A stretch of 36,304 nucleotides of DNA, from positions 1 to 36,304 of IMG/VR virus record IMGVR_UViG_3300048102_000104. One strand, written 5' to 3'. The DNA is from a virus. Of the stretch, positions 6,110-13,172 are shown one piece after another (the stretch's first letter is position 1; each line of letters starts with the position of its first letter). The notes under the pieces are model-generated. The model saw only the letters and a list, made by a program, of their open reading frames with translations. It was not told the DNA's origin and did no database searches. A program made the translations under genes and the position numbers.

Positions 6110-6124
6110 GACGGAGTGTCCGTC
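6110..6124 (-). promoter_or_regulatory. Intercistronic hairpin (GACGGA / TCCGTC, 3-nt loop)
   Basis: Perfect 6-bp inverted repeat with the same GTG spacer as 5694-5708 but an unrelated stem, which is what covariation under RNA-structure selection would give. It lies 10 nt from the T3 A-run (leftward U-run) and just before the leader of the 108-aa gene. Confidence 0.6.
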
Positions 6125-6129
6125 TACCC

Positions 6130-6159
6130 AAAAAGCCCGTAGCTGGGTAGCTACGAGCT
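6130..6159 (-). terminator. Leftward terminator T3
   Basis: Leftward RNA pairs AGCUCGUAGC with GCUACGGGCU and then has four to five U. The upper stem (GUAGC/GCUAC) differs from T1 and T2 (GCACC/GGUGC) by compensatory changes, while the U-G wobble near the base is kept. It follows the stop of the 75-aa gene by 6 nt. Confidence 0.85.
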
Positions 6160-6165
6160 GTTGGA

Positions 6166-6393
6166 TTACAGGTCTTCGGATAGTTCGTTCAGCAACTGCT
6201 TTGCTCTTGAATACCCTACACCCTCGTGGATTTTGTTATGCGTCTCCATATACTCCTGCAAGAGGGTATCCATGACGTATTCAATAATCTCTGATTTCTC
6301 ATGACAGCTACGCTCGCTGTCATCGAGTGCATTGATGTTGGCAATAGCCTCAGGGAGACTGTTCATGGCGGTTTTTACTCCGTTTAGTATCAT
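6166..6393 (-). CDS. Hypothetical protein, 75 aa
   Basis: Unrecognised, acidic and helical, with no membrane span. It forms the second cassette of the leftward accessory block: variant leader (AAACCAA, reverse complement at 6403-6409) 10 nt before the ATG, and its own terminator T3 after the stop. Likely an early host-modulating protein by position only. Confidence 0.65.
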   Translation of the reverse strand: MILNGVKTAMNSLPEAIANINALDDSERSCHEKSEIIEYVMDTLLQEYMETHNKIHEGVGYSRAKQLLNELSEDL

Positions 6394-6423
6394 AATATTT
6401 GATTGGTTTATGTTAGTTAATTT

Positions 6424-6440
6424 GTAAGCGGATTGCTTAC
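6424..6440 (-). promoter_or_regulatory. Intercistronic hairpin (GTAAGC / GCTTAC, 5-nt loop)
   Basis: Perfect 6-bp inverted repeat between terminator T4 and the leader of the 75-aa gene, in the same relative place as the hairpins at 5694 and 6110. Confidence 0.6.
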
Positions 6441-6446
6441 ACCCAG

Positions 6447-6478
6447 AAAGCCCGCACCAGATGGACTGGATACGGGCT
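6447..6478 (-). terminator. Leftward terminator T4
   Basis: Two-part stem AGCCCG/CGGGCT and CCAG/CTGG with a small internal loop. The tract after it in leftward RNA is weak (UUUCUGGGU). It is 5 nt beyond the stop of the 72-aa gene. Confidence 0.75.
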
Positions 6479-6483
6479 GTGGA

Positions 6484-6702
6484 TTACTCCGAGAAGAGCT
6501 TGCGAGATACGTCTGCGGCAGAGGCTTTCCATGCCTCCCAACTGACCAAAGCACCGCAACCTTTTTCCCAAGTCTCGGGTTGGTCGTCGAGTGCCGCGAT
6601 CTGCTCGCAGTATTTCTCGATTGCGCTGATGACCACAATTTGGTTCAGTGGTGAGCCGAAGTTCATTGCGTCAGTTACTTTTTCTACGTTTGATTTACTC
6701 AT
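6484..6702 (-). CDS. Conserved phage hypothetical protein, 72 aa; first leftward gene
   Basis: The segment MNFGSPLNQIVVISAIEKYC (13-32) resembles small phage proteins with an F-GSP-x-Q-x(4)-AIxKY pattern that I have seen in many siphoviral and podoviral early regions; their function is unknown to me. The protein is soluble and helical. Leader: GAACCAA (reverse complement 6711-6717) 8 nt before the ATG. It is the first gene of the leftward arm after the divergent region, so it is probably among the earliest expressed. Confidence 0.72.
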   Translation of the reverse strand: MSKSNVEKVTDAMNFGSPLNQIVVISAIEKYCEQIAALDDQPETWEKGCGALVSWEAWKASAADVSRKLFSE

Positions 6703-6734
6703 GTTTTTGATTGGTTCTTGTTATTGGCTCTCCT

Positions 6735-6915
6735 CATTTACAGCGGCTTGAGACGCTCGCAGAGTGCGGCTGAGTTACCAATCTATGTCCCACTTACTAC
6801 GTCATCAGACCCTCTGGGTTTCACCCCGAGGAAGGTAGCGTTTGGACTGTCAAGGAACGGGAACTGCGGCCGCATACTACCACGGCTTCCCTAATCCACG
6901 CGAGGTTTTTTTTCC
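6735..6915 (-). ncRNA. Structured 5' leader or small RNA candidate in the divergent region
   Basis: No reading frame of credible length fills this ~180-nt stretch on either strand, yet it is rich in inverted repeats. Examples: CCTC-GGGT / ACCC-GAGG at 6811-6831 with a 3-nt loop, and GGGAA (6859-6863) with TTCCC (6887-6891) enclosing GCCG/CGGC (6869-6872, 6883-6886), plus smaller hairpins near 6742-6772. If the leftward promoter at 6922-6950 is real, the region is a structured leader upstream of the 72-aa gene. An independent rightward RNA ending at the T-run 6906-6913 is the alternative, but that run lacks a good stem. No known RNA family is recognised. Confidence 0.4.
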
Positions 6916-6921
6916 ACATAA

Positions 6922-6950
6922 ACTATGGATTAGCAGTAACTCGTTGACAA
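6922..6950 (-). promoter_or_regulatory. Candidate leftward promoter, back-to-back with the rightward one
   Basis: Minus-strand TTGTCA (6950-6945), 17-nt spacer, CATAGT (6927-6922). The -35 matches the sigma70 consensus at 5 of 6 positions and the -10 at 4 of 6. Its -35 overlaps the rightward -35, so the two would compete for, or share, polymerase. Confidence 0.45.
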
Positions 6951-6973
6951 TCAATGAAATTTAAATGTAATTA
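6944..6973 (+). promoter_or_regulatory. Candidate rightward promoter of the structural arm
   Basis: Perfect TTGACA (6944-6949), 18-nt spacer, TAATTA (6968-6973), in an A/T-rich stretch. It points towards the terminase genes, giving a ~470-nt leader that carries the repeats and inverted repeats described below. Confidence 0.5.
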
Positions 6974-7027
6974 TTTTCCGTGATAACGTAGAATCCTCTC
7001 CGATAAGCACCCTTAAACAGCTACCTT

Positions 7028-7138
7028 ATGACATCCGTGGATGGCCGAATCATAGCACTGAATCTGGGACTGAAAGATGGCACTGAATCCATCTCGCTGA
7101 TTGAGAAGAAAAAGGCTCCTCACATGAAACTGGACTGA
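7028..7138 (+). CDS. Possible 36-aa protein in the leader before the terminase genes
   Basis: ATG at 7028 opens a 36-codon frame (MTSVDGRIIALNLGLKDG, then a charged Lys-rich end). No Shine-Dalgarno, no homologue recognised, and its stop lies within the 10-bp tandem repeats. It could be a leader peptide or chance. Confidence 0.25.
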   Translation: MTSVDGRIIALNLGLKDGTESISLIEKKKAPHMKLD

Positions 7139-7171
7139 GCCGAGCTGAGCCAGACTAAGCTAGACTATGCA
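7132..7171. repeat. Four tandem 10-bp imperfect repeats upstream of terS
   Basis: GGACTGAGCC, GAGCTGAGCC, AGACTAAGCT and AGACTATGCA follow one another without gaps, one helical turn each. A G-rich tract of 14 bases (7183-7196: five G, A, two G, A, five G) follows. This non-coding, base-skewed block just before the terminase genes is a candidate pac/cos recognition region or a protein-binding array. Confidence 0.6.
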
Positions 7172-7248
7172 AGCGCATGCTAGGGGGAGGAGGGGGTCAG
7201 CAACGCGTGCGCCGCTAGATATATGTATCATCCAACGCCCCTTTAAAA

Positions 7249-7294
7249 AATACAAGCCTCATGGGGCTTACTATCCGAATCGTCCCCTTGTATT
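7249..7294 (+). promoter_or_regulatory. Long inverted repeat enclosing a hairpin, in the terS leader
   Basis: AATACAAG (7249-7256) pairs perfectly with CTTGTATT (7287-7294). AAGCC/GGCTT forms an inner hairpin with a 6-nt loop (7255-7270), whose first two bases overlap the end of the outer arm, so the two are probably alternatives. No U-run follows on the + strand, so it does not look like a simple terminator. The remaining ~155 nt to the terS start show a TTGACA at 7416 without a good -10. Confidence 0.5.
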
Positions 7295-7451
7295 ACTCAG
7301 TGAGGTTACTGCTCTAATGCTCCTTTGTTCCAGCGGAGATTCCGGATTCTATGTGGCACGAAAACACGTGTCAAGCATAAAATCCAATTATTTTTGATCC
7401 AGACGAAAGTAATCCTTGACATTTATATAAGTGCTTGTCATCAAGGACATA

Positions 7452-8024
7452 ATGAGTGCAATAAATCCTAGCCCTGAGGAGATGCGACTGGACCTAATGG
7501 CCAGTATATCTGAGAGTATTCAGGCGGTCAGCAAGGAGAAGGAGGCCATGAAGGTCAATAGTCTAAGCCGTGCTAACCCAGGGAAGGTGGCTGAGATACT
7601 TTATCACTACGCCATGGGCGAGACTCAGACCAAGATGGTAAAGAAGTACAAGTTCAGTCGAGATACTGTGATCTCAGTTCTAACAGATTATGCGGACCAC
7701 ATAGGGAAGTTCCGAGAGGTAACTGGCCGACTAGCGGCCAGGAACTACTTGAACCTGTCCTCACTGGAAGAGGACCTCATTGAGAAGGTCCGTGGTAGGT
7801 TAGAGGGTGATCCGGAATTTGAGGTATCATTCCGTGACCTAAAGGAGCTATCCATAGCTAAAGCAAATGCGGGACGGGAGGCTTTGACTGCTAGAGGTGA
7901 AGCTACACAGATCACGGAAGATAGGAAGGTATTCACACAGGATGACTACGAGGCTACCATCAAGGCAGCGAGGGCCAGGATACAGGAAGCTAAGACAATA
8001 GAGGCAGAGGTTAAGGATGCCTAA
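7452..8024 (+). CDS. terS: Terminase small subunit (probable)
   Basis: The 190-aa protein directly precedes the large terminase region and has a central helix-turn-helix (EILYHYAMGETQTKMVKKYK, then FSRDTVISVL) like TerS DNA-recognition domains. A helical middle would oligomerise, and a charged tail could contact TerL. TerS binds the pac/cos site and regulates the motor. A GTG at 7431 gives a longer frame, but the ATG at 7452 has AAGGA spaced properly upstream and is preferred. Its end overlaps the next gene by 8 nt. The assignment rests on position and the HTH rather than recognised family signature. Confidence 0.72.
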   Translation: MSAINPSPEEMRLDLMASISESIQAVSKEKEAMKVNSLSRANPGKVAEILYHYAMGETQTKMVKKYKFSRDTVISVLTDYADHIGKFREVTGRLAARNYLNLSSLEEDLIEKVRGRLEGDPEFEVSFRDLKELSIAKANAGREALTARGEATQITEDRKVFTQDDYEATIKAARARIQEAKTIEAEVKDA

Positions 8025-8268
8025 GTCAATCACGGATTCTAGCTATGACCCGATCTATGATCAGATCCGAGGGATACTCGGAGAGCATTTTGAAAATTAC
8101 TGCTTCATAGTCATGAACGAGCAGGGTGAACTATTTTATGATTACAATCACCTGCCAGCAGGTAGGATGCTTTTGCATGAGATGCAGAAGGAACTTAGTG
8201 ACGGTGGCATAAGCTTGGAGTGGGAATTTGAGAATGACCCAGATGATCTTGAGGAAGAAGAAGAATGA
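8017..8268 (+). CDS. Hypothetical acidic protein between the terminase subunits, 83 aa
   Basis: Unrecognised. Predicted alpha/beta fold (YCFIVMNEQGELFYDYN, then a helix LLHEMQKELSDG) and a very acidic tail ending in five Glu. Overlaps terS by 8 nt and terL by 4 nt (ATGA), so it is co-translated with the packaging genes and could modulate the terminase. Similar small acidic ORFs are common at this position in phages. Confidence 0.75.
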   Translation: MPKSITDSSYDPIYDQIRGILGEHFENYCFIVMNEQGELFYDYNHLPAGRMLLHEMQKELSDGGISLEWEFENDPDDLEEEEE

Positions 8269-9914
8269 CCATTGAGTTCACAAAGCACCCGGCCCTAGAA
8301 GCCCCTACCGATGAAGAGATAGTTATTCTAGGTGAGTCAGATCCCAAGCTTTTGGTTCAGCTGCACGAGGCTCACGAGGGTAGGATTCAGTCAGCTGAGG
8401 AGGATCCACTGCGTCACGGATTTGAGCTAAGTGGCTGGAGCCGGATGCGGGATGCCTTAAAGGACTACGACGAGGTCATTACCTTTGGCGGGAACAGAAG
8501 CGGGAAGACGACGGGATGCGCCAAGATGGTGATGGAGGCCGTGACCGAGAACATGGACGGACACGTGGTATGCTTCAGTCAGAATGCGGACACGTCCATA
8601 AAGGTACAGCAGGCTGCAGTATGGGAGATGATGCCTAGGGAGTTCCGCAGGAAGACCAAGAGTATCGATGGTTACATAAACTTCAGTATGCAGAACGGGT
8701 TCACGGGTAGTTCCTTTATCTTCCCGGACACTAGGACTAGGGTGGACTTCAAGACTTATACTCAGTTCAGTAATAACCAAACCATCCTAGAAGGTTTTGA
8801 GTTCGGTTTCCGTAACCCTACGGGAATGAATATAGGAGCCTGGCTGGACGAATACCTAGGGGATGCTGCTTTGGTAAACACCCTACGCTTTCGTCTTGCG
8901 ACCAGAGATAGTAAGATGCTTTTGGGATTCACGCCTATTGATGGGTACACGCCATTCGTTTCGGATTACCTCAAGGGAGCCGAGACTCTCGAGACTAAGA
9001 CTGCCTCTTTGCTGGACGGCGAACAGGTTCCCGTGATTCAATACAGCCCCGAACGAGATGCTGGTGTTGTTTACCTGCACTCCGACGAGAATCCCTTTGG
9101 CGGTTATGACCGCATAGCCAAGGACCTAAAGAACGCGAACCGTGATACGATCATGGTCCGTGCTTACGGATTACCTACGAAGTCAATGACTTCACTGCTA
9201 CCGAACTTTAGCCCAGAGGTCAATGTCCTAAATAGTACACCGAACAAATACGACATGACCTTTCCTGACAAGGAGTCCTTGACCTGGTATCAAGTAGTTG
9301 ACCCCGCCTTTGCCCGGAACTATGTGGCGATATGGGCAGGTGTCTCACAGGACGAGGAGATATTTATACGCAGGGAGTGGCCGGACAGAGATACCTACGG
9401 AGAGTGGGCCTTGTTCGGTGACCCGAAGTGGCGCAAGGGTCCAGCCTCAGAGAAGATAGGCTACGACGTAGAAAGATACTGCGAACTGTTTGAGGATATT
9501 GAAGAGGAGCTAGGTATCGAGGTCACGGAACGTATAGGTGACTCCAGGTTCTTTGCTAAGGAGAATGAAAATAATGTTGATCTATTTACGGCTTTTTACG
9601 ATTTTGGCATGAATTTTACACCGTCGGACGGACAGCAGGAGGGCATAGGTAACACAAGCCTGGACGATTGGTTCTTCTATAATCCGAACTACGACCTTGA
9701 TCCCGCCAACAGACCACGGTGCTATGTGCATGAGGACTGCGGGAATCTTATTGAGAGCATGATTAATTACAACGCTGCTGGTAAAGCGGACGAAGCACTC
9801 AAGGACTTTTTTGACCTCATCCGTTATTTGCGAATGTCAAATGGTGGTATGGGTCCGGACTACTTTGCATCCTCCGATATGGGGATCACCAGAAAACAAC
9901 AAGGAGGATACTAA
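8265..9914 (+). CDS. terL: Terminase large subunit (packaging ATPase/nuclease)
   Basis: TerL translocates DNA into the prohead and cuts the concatemer. The N-terminal ATPase has Walker A GGNRSGKT (75-82) and a Walker B-like AWLDEY (about 191-196, with D-E). The C-terminal RNase H-like nuclease is marked by VVDPAFARNYVAIW (about 343-356), giving the first catalytic Asp. Length 549 aa is normal. The start is in a GA-rich run (GAGGAAGAAGAAGAATG) that also codes the end of the 83-aa gene. The stop overlaps the next ATG (TAATG). Which headful or cos class it belongs to cannot be told without a tree. Confidence 0.93.
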   Translation: MTIEFTKHPALEAPTDEEIVILGESDPKLLVQLHEAHEGRIQSAEEDPLRHGFELSGWSRMRDALKDYDEVITFGGNRSGKTTGCAKMVMEAVTENMDGHVVCFSQNADTSIKVQQAAVWEMMPREFRRKTKSIDGYINFSMQNGFTGSSFIFPDTRTRVDFKTYTQFSNNQTILEGFEFGFRNPTGMNIGAWLDEYLGDAALVNTLRFRLATRDSKMLLGFTPIDGYTPFVSDYLKGAETLETKTASLLDGEQVPVIQYSPERDAGVVYLHSDENPFGGYDRIAKDLKNANRDTIMVRAYGLPTKSMTSLLPNFSPEVNVLNSTPNKYDMTFPDKESLTWYQVVDPAFARNYVAIWAGVSQDEEIFIRREWPDRDTYGEWALFGDPKWRKGPASEKIGYDVERYCELFEDIEEELGIEVTERIGDSRFFAKENENNVDLFTAFYDFGMNFTPSDGQQEGIGNTSLDDWFFYNPNYDLDPANRPRCYVHEDCGNLIESMINYNAAGKADEALKDFFDLIRYLRMSNGGMGPDYFASSDMGITRKQQGGY

Positions 9915-10285
9915 TGAAAATTAAATTAACTGAGTTCGCCGAATATCACGATACTGACTTCGACGAAGCTCTAAAAATAGCTAACGAAAAACTACCGCAG
10001 GAATACATCAGCGGTAAAGGTAAGAACACTTGGATCAGCCCAGAGGGGCAGGATATACTGTGCGACGGTATGTTCATCAACGAAATAATCCCTAAACACT
10101 TCAGGGGCAAGGTGTTATCAATTTGTCCGAATCCTAGATTCAACATGGTTCACTTCGTAGAGATTGGAAAGAAGGTTCCAGTTCTATTGCCTAACAGGTT
10201 AAAGGACAGATTCTTAGGTAAGGTAATCTGTTTTGAGGTAATCGAATCCGAGACAGGGGTCAGCTATCGTTATGTCAAAGGTTGA
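9914..10285 (+). CDS. Hypothetical protein with a possible winged-helix N-terminus, 123 aa
   Basis: Not assigned. The N-terminal half (a helix with FDEALKIANEKL, then GKGKNTWISPEGQDILCDG) resembles small HTH modules in which a helix is followed by G-KG-x-NTWI-x-EG. The second half is beta-rich (SICPNPRFNMVHFVEIGKKV), perhaps an OB- or SH3-like fold. It has one of the few strong Shine-Dalgarno sites in the genome (AAGGAGG, 6 nt before the ATG), so it should be well expressed. It overlaps the 88-aa gene by 14 nt. Confidence 0.72.
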   Translation: MKIKLTEFAEYHDTDFDEALKIANEKLPQEYISGKGKNTWISPEGQDILCDGMFINEIIPKHFRGKVLSICPNPRFNMVHFVEIGKKVPVLLPNRLKDRFLGKVICFEVIESETGVSYRYVKG

Positions 10286-10538
10286 TAGAACAAAGATATT
10301 TTACGGACGGAACCTTGGGACTGGCGAGATCGAGGACGAAAACCTGACTCTGGATTACAAATGGAACCAGCAGAACAGGGATCGCCTCATAATGTGGGAG
10401 ACTTTTAAGCGGTACGTAAAGCATGAGTCCAAAGTTCCCATGACTAACATAGAGTTATGTGATAAGATAGGCAGTTCTAGGACTCATCTTGCTAGCATGA
10501 TTCAACTAATAAAAGATAGACTAAATGCAGAACGATAA
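10272..10538 (+). CDS. Hypothetical protein, 88 aa, upstream of portal
   Basis: Unrecognised basic protein. The C-terminal half (NIELCDKIGSSRTHLASMIQ) looks like a helix-turn-helix: helix, SSRTHL turn, recognition helix. It overlaps both neighbours (14 nt each side). It may be a late regulator or packaging accessory. Similar small HTH ORFs occur near portals, but I cannot name a family. Confidence 0.65.
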   Translation: MSKVDRTKIFYGRNLGTGEIEDENLTLDYKWNQQNRDRLIMWETFKRYVKHESKVPMTNIELCDKIGSSRTHLASMIQLIKDRLNAER

Positions 10539-12615
10539 TATTTCAAATGCTCTTACCTACGTGGGCAACGAGCCGGACATTAAAACACTCCGCTTTGCTT
10601 ACGAGCAAACAATAACGGAGCTTGAAGCATATTTTGATTTATGTCGTACGAGCTACGACGACCGCCGTAACTGGTGGCCAGGCAAGAGCCGCGATCACCG
10701 CAAGCATGGCGCGGACGCATTCCCTTGGGAAGGTGCTAGCGATAGTGAGTGCCATCTTATTGATGAACGCATTACGAAACTTGCATCCCTATTTATTTCT
10801 GCACTCAAGAGGGCTAACGTCAGAGCGTTCCCCGTGGAAAGTGGAGACATTGCTCGCAGCAAACTAGTATCAGGTTTCCTCAAGTGGATGATACGATCCG
10901 GATACATCCCCCGCTTTTACAGGGAGATGGAACTAGGTGCTAACTACCTGCTAGAGCGTGGACTTCTAGTCACCTACGTTGGGTGGCATATGGAGGATCG
11001 CTCCTTTGAGCAAGAGATTGATCTACAGCAGATTGCACAGATGTCCCCAGAAATATTTCAAGCTGTGGAGCAAGGTGAGAACGATGAAGAACTCATCCTA
11101 CTTATGCAGCAAGTTTTTGACGGCGTTACAGAAAAACGAGCAAAAGCCGCACTCAAGGATCTACGCAAAAAAGGAATCGCGAAACTGCCCGTAGTGCGTC
11201 GTCAAATTAATTGCCCCGAAGTCAAGACCCTAGCACCTGACGGTGACTTTGTCTTCCCCCCTTATGTTACTGACCCGCAACGCGCACCGTATTGTTTCTG
11301 GAAAACGTATTATACTCCACAGGAATTAGAACTCAAGGTAACAACCGATGGTTGGGACCAGGACTTCGTGGACATAATGATCGAAAGATACCGAGGCGTG
11401 AACATTGACAGCCTTGAGCGATACGAAGAGGGCCGTCGCAGCATGAGCCTAACGGACACTGCATACGAAGCTGATGAACTTATTGAAATTGTTTACGGAT
11501 ACCAGAGACTAATCAACGAAGAGGATGGCTCCGAAGGAATTTACTGCACAGTATTTCATAAGAACTTTGATGGAGATGATGGCACTGGGACTCCCGGATA
11601 TGCAAAGTTCGAACTACTTAACGGATACGAAGACTATCCAGTAGTAGTGACACGCTTGTCCGAGGACACTAAGCGTCTCTATGATGTATCCACCGTTCCC
11701 AGTATTCTTCGTGGTATTCAGAACCAAGTAAAGGTAGAGCGTGATTCACGGATTGACCGCAATAGCCTAGCTACTCTGCCTCCTATCCTGCACCCAGTAG
11801 GTCAAGCACCTAATGACTGGGGACCAGGTCGTATGATTCCATACCGCCGTAAGGGTGATCTGGACTTCGCTCCGACTCCTGCCTATAACCAAGGTTCGCT
11901 TGAGATGGAACAAACACTAATCAATCAAGCTGACAGGATGATTGGACTGGATCCGAATGACCCTATGTCTCAATCCAGACAGCAGTTCATGGTTGATAAG
12001 TACCTAAGCCACGTATCCGAGGTGATCCGTATGGCTTACAAGTGCTTCCAAAGATTCGGACCCGATGAGGTCTTCTTCCAGGTTACTGGTATCCCTGATC
12101 CTCAAGTAATGAACAAGGGAAACCCGAACGAGAACTTTGACATCATGATTAACTTTGATGTGCTTGACAATGACCCAGAAACAGTAGAAAAGAAACTACA
12201 AGGGTTCGTTGCATTGAATCAACTCAATGTAAATAACCGTATGAATATTGATGGATTACTTGATATTGCAGCCGCAAGCATTGATCCAGTCATGGCTGAC
12301 GCGGTTCTACAACCTGCACAAGATGCTCAACAAGAGATGGTTAAGAATGTTACCGATGATCTTACAAAGATTTTTGCAGGTATTGAAATGCCAGCCCGTC
12401 CTACAGGCGCGCAGATTGCTATGCAAGTCATTCAGCAATACGCCCAGCAGCCAGACATCCAGCAACGCTTGCAGCAGGACGAAGCATTCCGGGGACGCAT
12501 GGAGAAATACCAGGGTCAGTACACCTTCCAGATGCAACAAGCTCAGAACGCTCAGATTGGTAGAGTCGGCACAGCCCCTGCACAGATGGGTAATGTTAAC
12601 ACTCAGAATATGTAG
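10525..12615 (+). CDS. Portal protein
   Basis: The dodecameric vertex ring through which DNA enters and leaves. At 696 aa it is in the range of P22-type portals rather than the ~535-aa T7 connectors. Recognisable features: early W-rich segment (DDRRNWWPGK), PFPVESGD-like wing region, the conserved PPYVTDPQRAPYCFWKTYYT stretch (about 251-270), and a Gln/Ala-rich C-terminal helix (after residue 630) that would form a barrel inside the capsid. It lies immediately after the terminase block and before lysozyme and scaffold. The start overlaps the 88-aa gene by 14 nt. Confidence 0.88.
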   Translation: MQNDNISNALTYVGNEPDIKTLRFAYEQTITELEAYFDLCRTSYDDRRNWWPGKSRDHRKHGADAFPWEGASDSECHLIDERITKLASLFISALKRANVRAFPVESGDIARSKLVSGFLKWMIRSGYIPRFYREMELGANYLLERGLLVTYVGWHMEDRSFEQEIDLQQIAQMSPEIFQAVEQGENDEELILLMQQVFDGVTEKRAKAALKDLRKKGIAKLPVVRRQINCPEVKTLAPDGDFVFPPYVTDPQRAPYCFWKTYYTPQELELKVTTDGWDQDFVDIMIERYRGVNIDSLERYEEGRRSMSLTDTAYEADELIEIVYGYQRLINEEDGSEGIYCTVFHKNFDGDDGTGTPGYAKFELLNGYEDYPVVVTRLSEDTKRLYDVSTVPSILRGIQNQVKVERDSRIDRNSLATLPPILHPVGQAPNDWGPGRMIPYRRKGDLDFAPTPAYNQGSLEMEQTLINQADRMIGLDPNDPMSQSRQQFMVDKYLSHVSEVIRMAYKCFQRFGPDEVFFQVTGIPDPQVMNKGNPNENFDIMINFDVLDNDPETVEKKLQGFVALNQLNVNNRMNIDGLLDIAAASIDPVMADAVLQPAQDAQQEMVKNVTDDLTKIFAGIEMPARPTGAQIAMQVIQQYAQQPDIQQRLQQDEAFRGRMEKYQGQYTFQMQQAQNAQIGRVGTAPAQMGNVNTQNM

Positions 12616-12643
12616 TATTGTTTTATTAACAAATACTTACACA

Positions 12644-13171
12644 ATGGCTGATAACAAAACACCCTCACAACTCGCCCAACAGCGAGTCCGCGAACAGCGT
12701 TCACAGAATTACTACGACATGCTCTCCCTTAATGAGGGCAATAAGTCCACGGTCTACAAGGACAGTAAGGGCATTCCGCATATAGGTATCGGCTTTAATC
12801 TTCAAGATGCTGGTAACCGCAAGTTCCTAAAGCGTGAAGGCATTGACATCAATGAGTTATTTGATGGCAGGAAGTTAAGCGAAAACGAAATTAGGACCCT
12901 ATATAACTACAGCCTAACGCAGGCGTTTAAGGACGCTCAGTCCTATGATCCTAACTTTGCCAAGAGACCCGAAGCAGTTAAGATGACGCTAGTTGATATG
13001 GCATTTAATCTTGGTTCAACAAAGCTAAATAAATTTGTGGACATGAAGAAGGGTCTTATGAATAATGACTACAATATGGCGGCTGATGAAATGGTTGACA
13101 GTAACTGGTACAAGCAGGTAAAGTCCAGGGGTCCTAGAATGGTAGACGTAATGCGTTCCGCAGCAAAATAA
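12644..13171 (+). CDS. GH24 (T4-type) lysozyme with His in place of the catalytic Thr
   Basis: Cleaves the MurNAc-GlcNAc bond of peptidoglycan. Residues 29-53 align without gaps to T4 lysozyme 9-33: E31 equals E11 (acid), D40 equals D20, and H46 stands where T4 has T26 (YKDSKGIPHIGIGFNL). The C-terminal lobe has VDMAFNLG. Length 175 aa is close to T4's 164. No signal peptide. The frame extends upstream to 12248 inside the portal gene, but the ATG at 12644 fits the domain and the intergenic gap. Its place between portal and scaffold, far from the membrane cassette at 20.4 kb, is unusual. It may be the endolysin or a virion-borne muralytic enzyme. Confidence 0.88.
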   Translation: MADNKTPSQLAQQRVREQRSQNYYDMLSLNEGNKSTVYKDSKGIPHIGIGFNLQDAGNRKFLKREGIDINELFDGRKLSENEIRTLYNYSLTQAFKDAQSYDPNFAKRPEAVKMTLVDMAFNLGSTKLNKFVDMKKGLMNNDYNMAADEMVDSNWYKQVKSRGPRMVDVMRSAAK

Positions 13172-13172
13172 T

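Noticed and set aside
6802-6808. CUGAUGA in leftward RNA, as in the hammerhead ribozyme core
   Set aside because: The following bases do not form stem II with a GAAA, and there is no room for stem I between the UC and the CUGAUGA. The rest of the core is missing.
7167-7397. 76-codon rightward frame in the leader before terS
   Set aside because: It runs through the G-rich tract and the inverted repeat, has no ribosome-binding site and shows unstructured composition. Non-coding structure explains the region better.
12248-12643. Upstream extension of the lysozyme frame inside the portal gene
   Set aside because: It overlaps the portal in another frame and the GH24 domain needs only the part from 12644.
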